From Epiperipatus broadwayi (lineage: Eukaryota > Onychophora > Udeonychophora > Euonychophora > Peripatidae), in contig JAQFVV010000017.1 of assembly GCA_028023455.1 (NCBI GenBank), forward strand, positions 556,001 to 620,000: DNA of 64,000 nucleotides. Direction: 5' to 3'. Positions within the stretch are counted from its first letter, which is position 1, and the number at the start of each line of letters is the position of its first letter. A program made the translations under genes and the position numbers. The notes under the pieces are model-generated. The model was not told the DNA's origin. It worked only from the letters and a program-made list of their open reading frames with translations, and did not search any database. Positions 56,080 to 64,000 of this stretch are shown here, piece after piece.

Positions 56080-56504
56080 CAAGATGCTCCAAAAAAGAGA
56101 AAACAGACTCAAATTCAGGAAAACCAAATGAAGGAATGAGAAAACACTTTGAACAAAATATGTACCAAATAACCTTTAATGTAATAATGTAATCTTTAAT
56201 AAATTATTTTAGAAAAAATATAAAACCTTGAACAAACACATACATATAAATATGTTACAGTGAGTTTATAATTTCAGTGAGTTTATAATCTGGTGTGACG
56301 TTTAGGCGTGTTTCAATGTAATTTGTCTCATTATGAGATGTGAATACATACATGGTCACCCTATAATATATATAATGCAAATAAAATAACACACAATAAC
56401 AAATTTCACAAAATACAATCATTTTTATGAAGTGGTACAATTTAGCGTGATGTACTACCAAGTGGTACATGAGCCAAAAAAGGTTGGGAAACGCTGGTTT
56501 AAAT

Positions 56505-56885
56505 GAATCAAAATCAAGGTGCACTATAAATTGATTTGATGGTGGAGTTTTTCATATGAATAGGTTTAAAGTGAAAACAGGAATTTTATCATTTTGAGTT
56601 TTGGATTTTCCGGTATGGTAATGACTGTGATATTTTTATTAGTTCAAAAAATGATATACAGAATGTAGTTAATGTTTAAGTGCAACATATAAAGATTTTG
56701 GTTTAGTTATTAATGTTAAAAAAATTGCTTTACCATCAAGTAATGAAAGAAAAATTTTCAGAAACTTTTAGCTTGGTTATTAATTAAGTGGAGAAGTTAA
56801 CCAATATCAGTAAGTATTTTGGTAACTTTTTCACTAGAAAGATGGCCTTAGATATCGAAATGCAGCACTGATTCCAAATTACTAC
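56505..56885 (+). pseudogene. LINE L-A reverse transcriptase, part after hAT
   Basis: HMNRFKVKTGILS, then a GNDCDIFIS-like stretch, KDFGLVINVKKIALP and GEVNQYQ-VFW.LFTRKMALDI. In intact L-A-like proteins these are the A-D-D box surroundings, G-L-x-I-N-x-x-K-T and the F-x-Y-L-G-S region. The DD box is not preserved. Confidence 0.5.
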
Positions 56886-56887
56886 AA

Positions 56888-57475
56888 GTAAATTAGGCTT
56901 AGATGTGCAGACCACGAATATGCAATGAACATATGTCCAATTGGGAAAATTCAAAAGTATTGGATAGAGAAGGTACAAAGAAGAAAATTTAAAGAAGCTG
57001 CTCACATGACAATGGCAAACAACCCCAAAGTCAAACTATTGTGACTATACAAAATATATGGAAACCATTAATCAACTTTGCTCTTAGGAATAAGTGGAGA
57101 AATCAGGAGGAACCTGATAGATAAGTATATGAAATTTCTATTGACTGTTGCCTTTGGCAGGATAGCTCAGTTGTTAGAGCATTATCTTAAAGTACCAATA
57201 CTTAAGTATCTAAGGGTCCAGGCTTGATTCTTATAATACTACCATCTCTGGTTAGGCCAGAAACACCTGGAGAAGAGGGGAGAATAATACCTCTCAAAAT
57301 TTTGCATATGCTAATGTGTGTGCTATTACTAACAGTTGAATGTATTTGGAATACTTAAATAAATTTATTTTTTTCTAAAATACTCATATTAGATGATGGA
57401 AATAGTCCAATATAGAAATACACTTAAAACACCATTATCACAAATCTTCAGGAAAACATTGTATAGATATTATTT
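56888..57475 (+). mobile_element. Second PLE insertion, 5'-truncated, same lineage
   Basis: 56935-57110 repeats the PLE endonuclease tail (KVQRRKFKEAAHMTMANNPK; IWKPLINFALRNKWRNQEEP in frames), followed by the tRNA-like segment at 57155-57232 (GCAGGATAGCTCAGTTGTTA), CACCTGGAGAAGAGG...CCTCTCAAAA and the AATAGTCCAATATA end. Only one terminal module is present and there is no inverted copy. LINE L-A resumes afterwards. Confidence 0.7.
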
Positions 57476-58160
57476 TACATAATTTATTGTATGGAAGTAA
57501 GACTTAGACATAACAATGTTACATAAAGACATTAGACAAGTTTCATTTTAGGATTTTCTGTAAAATTTTAAAAAGACAATACATGATAAATGTTTTTTCA
57601 ATCTGCTGGATATAAGACTTTAGAATTCATTATTATAAAATCAAATCTTTATTTGGATTAGACATATAAAACAAATTAATAATACACATCTTTCTAAAAG
57701 GTGTTTTTGATAAACTTGAGTATAGTGTTAAAGAAAGAGATGGACCTCATTTATGTTATAACGATTATCTCAAAGACACTGTAAAAAAGCACAATTCTGA
57801 TTGTTTTATTTGGGAAGATATAGCAGAAGATAGAATATAATGGAGTATTGCATTTAGACAAATTATTGAAGTATTTCAGAAAGAAAAGGTTTCAACAGAA
57901 GTTAAAAGATGAATTGCAAAATATTAAAGAAACAGAATATTGAATCAGAACATTCTACATATGGAACTATTTGTAGTTGGTAAACTCATCATTCAACATT
58001 GTTTTATCTTTTATGGGAATGACCATAATTTTTTGTGATTGAACTGCTGCTTTGCTAAAATTACATAATTCACTGAAAAATTTTTTGATGGGACAGCCCT
58101 GGTGTTAGCTTTAGAAAAATCATCTTAAGAGTAATTAGATTTGAGAGATGTTTTAAATCA
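57476..58160 (+). pseudogene. LINE L-A ORF2 C-terminal region
   Basis: In mixed frames: IVWK-DLDITMLHKDIRQVSF, NNTHLSKRCF / TSFML-RLSQRHCKKAQF, and DGPHLCYNDYLKDTVKKHNS with IWEDIAEDRI-WSIAFRQII and EVFQKEKVSTEVKR. The order R-L-P-K-R, G-Q..R-(Y/F)-K-D-T-(L/V)-K, W-E-x-x-A-x-D-R-x-x-W-R is diagnostic for this LINE group. It ends in degenerate sequence. Confidence 0.65.
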
Positions 58161-58565
58161 TGTCAACCTTGCAAACTATATATTGACCGACCTAACCTCT
58201 TATAAATGTGAATTTCAGAAAAGGGTTTGCTATTAAATGAAAAAAGCTTTGATTGCTCTTTGAAATATTAAAGAAACTGACCAGACCAAATTTTTAATAT
58301 CCATTCTATGTGTTTTTATCTTGGCAGAGTCATTATGGATTGATTTTTCACAAACATGCATCAATCAGCATAAAGAACTTTTTCCCTCTGAGTTTAAGAT
58401 CATGATATGATTTTTCTTCTCAGTTGCCTGATAGTTTTTAATTCAGATATCAATTGTCTTGAAAGCAAGATAAATTTGTGTGGGAATGATATTTTTTTTT
58501 TGTAAATATTTAGAATAGTGACAAGCAAAACTAAATTATGGCCTTTATTTCCAGAATGATTAAAG
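58161..58565 (+). other. AT-rich sequence, nothing recognised
   Basis: No gene or family recognised. 58400-58582 (-) is a motif-less open frame. Confidence 0.35.
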
Positions 58566-58573
58566 TTCACACT

Positions 58574-58672
58574 AAACATCACATGATTTTATGCACAAGC
58601 CTTCTGGCATCCATTGATTACTCTGGCTTGCACTGAGTGGCACTACTGTATGGAGGGTTTTGCCTGTTTTAA
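58574..58672 (+). mobile_element. F1 element, right-arm fragment
   Basis: TTTTATGCACAAGCCTTCTG, TCCATTGATTACTCTGGCTT, TGGCACTACTGTATGG and GTTTTGCCTGTTTTAATA. No left arm beyond CATCACATGA and no ribozyme. Confidence 0.75.
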
Positions 58673-59580
58673 TACTGATTAAAGTTATCAGTCACTACAG
58701 TGATTGATGGTTGGAAGCAGAATATGCTAATGATTTCCTGATTGCAGATCTAGGCTGCCATTAAGTGAAGATCTTTTATTTAAATATCTACAATTGTAGA
58801 TTCTTTCAATTAAAAAAAGGGAAATTAGAATGAAAGATGAAGAGAAAATTATTCTTAAAAAAGTGAATGAAGCACTGGTGAATGGGATTCAGAGTGATTA
58901 AAACATAAAATAATAAGATTGTTAGATTGGTGGCATTTCAGACAGAATGGCAAGATTAATTATTAAAATTTAATAGAAGGTATGAAAATGTAGTTATTTT
59001 ATGATTTAAGGTCTAATAGGTTCTAATTGTGATGAAGCAATAAAGGATTTTTATAGGGATGAAGAAAAGGCTTTAGATTATCTCGGAGTCAGTAATCTTT
59101 TTAATAGAAAAACCATTTTGTTTACCCCCCCCCCCTCCATTAAAGAGCTGCAAGGAAAGAAATGATTAATATGTTCATAAAAAATATGAATTTCTGAATG
59201 GCTGTGGATATATTTGAACATTTATTTTACTAATAGATTATAATAGAATCTGCATACATCCTAACAAAAATAAAAATTTTCTTAAAATAAATAAAAACAA
59301 AAATTATTTGGACAATTTGATTTGTTTACAAATTTCTAATATTTAAGTATTAATCATATAGAATAATTATTATTTTATAATATGGCAGAATGTTGTTGTA
59401 AAGCACATTTTGCCCCTCTTAGAGTCATCAAAATATTTATAAATTACTAAAGAAAATAAAAAATGTGTTTGTTTGTCATAATAAAAAGAGAGATTAGGAT
59501 CAATGAACCTCATTTGGTTCATGAATGAACTGCAGTTTGCTGACACCTGAATTAGACTAAACAACACTTTAAAATTGTCT
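58673..59580 (+). other. AT-rich sequence, weak coding-like traces
   Basis: No clear family. It may hold decayed 5' parts of the RTE element that follows. A C-run lies at 59125-59136. Confidence 0.3.
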
Positions 59581-59584
59581 TTGA

Positions 59585-61790
59585 ACACCTTAATGCTAGA
59601 ATTGGGGAATGATTGAAAGATGAAAATATTATGAATAAATTTGGTTAAATAGAACAGAATACAGACTTGTGAAAGTTGCAGAAAAAGAAAAAAATTAGAT
59701 TATGAAGTGATGATTAATTGATATTTGGATTAACAGAAAATATATATTTGAAGATGTAATGTTCTTTATAAATTCAATATAGGAAATAATCATTGAATAT
59801 TGAGATGTAAAATATGTTTAAAACTAGAGAGATGAAAACTAATAAAGAGAATATTAACAACTTTCAGAAACACTACACTGAATTTAAATTGGAATTTGCA
59901 AATCATTTTAAAATATTAATAGATTTTGAAAATGGTTCAGACTTAATTGAAATCATAAGAGGATACTTGATATATTATTACAAATTGCAAGAAAGGTAGC
60001 TGGTATATTAAAAATCAATGTTTTATTAGTAAGTTTTCTGTTTGAGACAAAACAATGTATGAAGAAAAGAAGGAATACAATTTTTTTAAAGCAATCTATT
60101 ATTTAGAATTGAATATGGAGGTTTATAAAAGGATAGTACAAGTAGCTTGCCATTGCTGAAACAATTTTCCTTCCAATATCAATGTAGTAATAAAGAACAA
60201 TAAAATAAACTATCTTCTATATTTACTACATCTGAATTTCCATGTATTTTATATGAAGATATCAGATGTAATTAAATATATATAAAAGGAAAAGCTCCAA
60301 GAAATTATAGAATTGTTATTGATATTTTAAAAGAAACCAGTAAGATATAGAAAAATTGTTGGTAAAGTTATACACAACATGACAAAATGAGGTATAAGAT
60401 GATTGGAAGAATGTTAGACTATTATTTCTATTTAAAAAAGATGTTAAGGAAAATATTAGAAATTGTAAACCTATCAGTTTTTATTGGTTCTATACTAAAT
60501 CTTTATCAAGATTATTATAATTTATTTACTGTAAACTTTAGATTCTAACCAATCACAAAAAGCAAGCTGAATTTAAAAGTAGTTTTAACATTGTGGATCA
60601 CATTCAAATATTGAGGGATGTTATAAAAAGTACTGATGAATATGAGCTGCTATTATGCTTTGAATTTGTAGATTGTGAAAAGGCATTTGATTCTGTAAAC
60701 ATTTCTTCAATGATTAAAGTATTATATCAAGATATGGACTCAGGACATTGTCATATTCTGAAGAATATTTATCAGAAAGCAAATAAGAAGATTAAGATTG
60801 AAAAGGTGTACGATAGGGGAATTGCTTATTTCCAAAAAATTTTATAATAGTTTTACAAAAAATAGTCTGTGGATTAAAATGGGAAGCTATGAGAGTAAAA
60901 ATAAATGGATATTATTTAAGTCATTTCTATTTTGCTAATATTTTTTTTTTAGCAAATAATGCTTCAGAATTTCCAGAAATATTGCAAGAGTTTGTAGATG
61001 AAAATAGGATTAATGATAAATGCTAAAAAGGTTAAAGTAATATTCATTGGATTATCTCAGAAATTGATAGTCATAACTTAGAAGAATATAATTTCTTCGA
61101 TCTGATGATTAATACAGATGAAACATAATGGATGAAATTAATTCTAGAATTAAAACTTGAAGTGCTTTTGGTAGACATAATTTAGTATTAAAAGGAAATA
61201 TGCCTAAGTATATTTGAAAAGGAAAGTTTTTAATAGATGTGTTTTAACATTTTGTATTATGGATCTGAGACTTTACCCCTAACAGAAGAGCAATAGAGAC
61301 TTCAGACCAATTAATGAAGTGTGGAAAGATGTATGTTAGAAGTAACAAAAAAAGATCCAAGTGAAATTCAAGAATGCGAAATCAAACAAGTCTTATTGAT
61401 ATCATTAAAAGAATTAAGAAACTGAAATGTTGCTGATCTGGACCTAATTATTGAAGAGATGGTAATAGATGTATTGTTAATGTTTTAAATTGGATTCCAA
61501 GAGATTGAAAAGATATAAAAATAGACTATCTGTGAGATTTATGAATGAAATAAGGAAATTTGCTGATGTAATTTGGAAAAGAGACATTAGTGGTTGAAGA
61601 AACTGGTTTTAATCTGAAGAGACCTTTCTCCTGCAGTGAATTTTCATTGAAAGTGATTATGATGCTGACATATGGATATCTGTTTTCATGGTTAAGTATT
61701 GAGATTAAGCATGTCCTGTATATACAGAATGTTGTATAACACAGCACTCAAATTTATCTTCATTTCCCTTTTTCTAGTGTTTGTCTAAAT
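59585..61790 (+). pseudogene. RTE-type LINE: endonuclease trace, RT and 3' end
   Basis: 59585-59700 gives LNARIGE then KDENIMNKFG and a REYRLVK-like run (G-D-F-N-A-x-x-G-K of the endonuclease). 60440-60500 corresponds to the I-x-N-x-R-P-I-S block. The open frame 60593-60847 reads MDHIQILRDVIKSTDEYELL then CFEFVDCEKAFDSVN (F-V-D-Y-x-K-A-F-D-S-V). Then INAKKVKVIF, LKRKVFNRCVL, and at the end RFMNEIRKFADVIWKRD, as in the 3345-3560 fragment, with a GATTATGATGCTGA tail. The Y/F-A-D-D box falls in a poly-T gap around 60945. Many stops. Confidence 0.7.
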
Positions 61791-62400
61791 TATATTTAGT
61801 TCCATCAGTATAGATCAGCAATTATCATATTTTCTATCATATTGAATATTGTTTTTACGATGTATATAGAAGTTGTACTATTTGAAATGCTCACTAATAA
61901 CTTCCAGTAGGATTTGAAAATAAGAATAAAATTGCTGTGTTCTTATAAAGATATCTGTGTTATACAAAAGGTATATTTCAAGTTGTAGTATGGGTAAAAT
62001 GAATCTCTTTAATTATTGCTAGTCGGAATCCCTAATATTACCTTGATTCCTTTAGGTTCACTTTCATAACAATTTAGTATCAGGGATTTTCTTTGAGAGA
62101 ATTGGGAAAATTTAGGGTACAGTAATATTTATTCTGGAATAAGTCGGTATGAAATCTGACAAGTATGGGACTGAGACATTTAGCAATAAATTTAATGTTT
62201 CTTGAAATCAAATGTATACAATACATAGTTTTATGATGTTAAACAGAATTATCCAATAGATTAAGGAAATAACACAGAAACAGTAGTGAATTTGATCTTT
62301 CTTTATGTTAACAATGTACAATCAAGTTTTGGGCATTAATTAAAGTTATCTAGATCAATAGGTAAGTGGTAGCAATTCAGGAGAATAGTTTAGATAGTGA
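61791..62400 (+). other. AT-rich sequence, nothing recognised
   Basis: No gene or repeat recognised. Confidence 0.4.
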
Positions 62401-62479
62401 TTTTTTTTTTTTAAATAACTTTATTTATGCTAAGATTGAATATTACATATGATGATATTTTATATTTACATTATTGCAG

Positions 62480-63110
62480 CCCTAAGTTAACCACTGTAGA
62501 AATCAGTCCAGATATTTCTAGCTGGAGTGTCTAGCATCTGGTGTGTCAAATGAATTTGTCTGTGGTTATGTTTTTGATAAAAGAATTGTTCGCCTTTATT
62601 CCTTAAATTTCTCAATCCTTGTAAAAAGTTATTCATTGAGTGATTTCAGTAAAACGGTTGATTGTTCATCTTCCTCATCCATTAAATCATTTACCCCATA
62701 TTTCTATTCCCTCCAGCTTTTACTGCATTTGCATAGTTTTTCATTTTTGAGTGTAATGCCTCTTTGTACTTGAATTCTTGAATATTAACATTAAATAATT
62801 TATTTGAATTACTTCTCTCATTAGTTTCAAATTTAGATTTTATAGTTTTGTTCTTACTAATAGGTTTAGCTTTCTGGATAATGTTATTTTCAATTTTAAA
62901 CATTTCAAAGCCTTCAGCGACATTCTCTTCCTCTTTCCCTTGTGATAATATTTTGGGTGAAATATAGTCCAAATCACCTGAGGTGATTTTTTTGTTAACT
63001 AGATTCTCTTCTTCCATCAGTTGTTTATTTATACTGCTGTTTTCTTGACTAGCATTTCTCCCTCTATTTTGTACTTGACTTGAAATGTTCTCTGCCATCT
63101 TTGTTTTCAC
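62480..63110 (-). pseudogene. LINE ORF1-like protein fragment
   Basis: A 139-codon minus-strand open frame (62691-63110) is rich in Asn, Lys, Glu and Gln and ends MKNYANAVKAGGNRNMG. The Y-A-x-A-V-K motif is common near the nucleic-acid-binding part of LINE ORF1/gag-like proteins. After a frameshift it continues GVNDLMDEEDEQSTVLLKSL. No zinc knuckle or RRM can be seen. It is the longest open frame in the last 10 kb. A host gene exon is a less likely alternative. Confidence 0.35.
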
Positions 63111-63284
63111 AATGCTCTCAGTTAAATCATTGTTGCTGTTAGAAAACTAAAAGTTTTCTTCGTTTTGATAACTTACCCTCAGTTTAGCTTCAAAATAATA
63201 CAGTGAAGCCTCTTCCTTATTTAAATCCACCTAATGTAGGGAACCTGAAACTAACATTGTATTTCTAGAGCCACTAGATGGCGT

Positions 63285-63610
63285 CTTTTTATAGATTGGG
63301 AAAAGTAAAGTGGTTAACAGGTTTCTCTGTGTGTGGTTGTTGAGAGATTCCTGACTCCGTTTAAGAAGTCACAGTGTATGACACTACAACAAGATAAGGG
63401 CGATTTAGATATAAAGGCCATAGTGTTGACAAAGATTATGTTGTGGAAATGAGTTTGAGTAGATTATGGGGGGAAACTTAGGGTGGGGAATGGAAAGGGA
63501 AAGTAAAGTGGCTAACAGTTTTTTCTGGGCATAGTTGTTGAGAGATTCCTAACTCTCTTTAAGGAGAAGTCATAGTGCATCACATCACATTTAATTACTG
63601 TAATTAAAAA
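63285..63610 (+). repeat. Two tandem LINE L-B 3' tails
   Basis: GTGGTTAACAGGTTTCTCTG then GAGAGATTCCTGACTCCGTT (63310-63365), and GATTTAGATATAAAGGCCAT, GGGTGGGGAATGGAAAGG, GTGGCTAACAGTTTTTTC and GAGAGATTCCTAACTCTC (63400-63565). This is the same tail as at 969, 32110 (minus) and 52010, here twice in a row. Confidence 0.65.
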
Positions 63611-64000
63611 TTTGATATTCTCAGACAATTTTTTTAATTTACTTTGGAAATATAGAGATGGTTATAATTGTGTATAATTAAATTATATGAATAGTTTATG
63701 TTTAAGCATATTTATGTGTACATTGTTTTAATTAGCCATATTTAATATATTAAAATACTGTATAGTTAAACAATCAATCCCCTTCCTCCGCATCGATACA
63801 TTGTGATATGTAATAATTTCACTTAAAAAAAACTTTCTTTCACATATAAAAAAATCAATAAAATTGTTTCCTTCCTTTTCCCCCCAGACACATTATTATG
63901 TCTTTCTTTTTTTATTTATTGTAATGCATTTGCTATTTCTTATTTATGGTCATAATTAATCATTAATTATTTATTGATTTAAAAAATCATTTATGCATTG
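63611..64000 (+). other. AT-rich sequence to window end
   Basis: No gene or repeat recognised. Confidence 0.4.

Larger units (their letters stand above)
55168..56496 (+). mobile_element. hAT transposon with 8-bp target duplication
   Basis: CAGTGTTTCCCAACCT at the left end and AGGTTGGGAAACGCTG at the right are 16-bp terminal inverted repeats with one mismatch, followed inward by GGTACGCGTACCACTGGTGG and TACTACCAAGTGGTAC. The 8-bp direct repeat GTTTAAAT flanks both sides (55160-55167, 56497-56504), the hallmark of hAT insertion. It interrupts the LINE L-A RT gene. Only the C-terminal end of a transposase is inside, so this copy is non-autonomous. Confidence 0.9.

Overview
The window is about 70% A+T, is intron- and repeat-dominated, and has no operons. 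It looks like nuclear DNA of a metazoan, most likely an invertebrate with large introns. The grounds are GT-AG exons in a long gene, several LINE lineages, Penelope-like elements (PLEs), hAT, Merlin, mariner and Ty3/gypsy remnants, and tRNA-derived SINEs. I cannot name the species.

The only host gene I can support lies on the + strand and is seen as three short, phase-compatible exons (8280-8368, 10991-11050, 49302-49371). Joined in order they stay open and resemble the N-terminal part of gamma-secretase-activating protein (GSAP). The family assignment is from memory. The intron between the second and third exon is about 38 kb. Nearly everything else sits in this gene's introns.

The most striking content is a set of repeat families that carry small hammerhead-ribozyme-like modules (core CUGANGA / stem II / GAAA / UH). 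Family F1 (short inverted repeats and a 2-kb tandem plus inverted array at 45.3-47.4 kb), family F2 (hairpins at 7.6-8.15, 21.1-21.5 and 38.9-39.1 kb), family F4 (tandem units at 11.37-12.78 kb) and a tRNA-like SINE family (33.4, 34.8, 40.7 and 50.5-51.2 kb) all show the core. Several copies also pair a stem I around it. The best copy is at 38941-38996. Stem I pairing is preserved by paired base changes between F1 copies. Tandem units with one ribozyme each resemble the retrozymes (small circular-RNA retroelements) described in plants and animals, thought to be mobilised by PLE-type machinery in animals.

Layout: 1-8 kb holds LINE tails, an RTE 3' end and an F2 hairpin. 8-13 kb holds two exons, F1, and an F4 array that contains a 340-bp PLE-derived insertion. 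13-17 kb holds a LINE (endonuclease to linker) and two PLE 3' ends tail to tail. 20-25 kb holds F1 hairpins, a 41-bp tandem repeat and a Ty3/gypsy relic interrupted by F1. 25-29 kb holds Merlin, F1 and PLE fragments. 30-41 kb holds F3 hairpins, a LINE tail, SINEs, hAT and LINE relics, and a long (ATT)n. 42-43 kb holds mariner. 45-47 kb holds the F1 array. 49.3 kb holds exon 3. 50-58 kb holds an inverted SINE pair, then a LINE split by a PLE (13-bp target duplication), a hAT element (8-bp target duplication) and a second PLE fragment. 59-62 kb holds an RTE-type LINE. 62.4-63.6 kb holds LINE ORF1 and tail fragments. All transposase and reverse transcriptase genes seen are broken.
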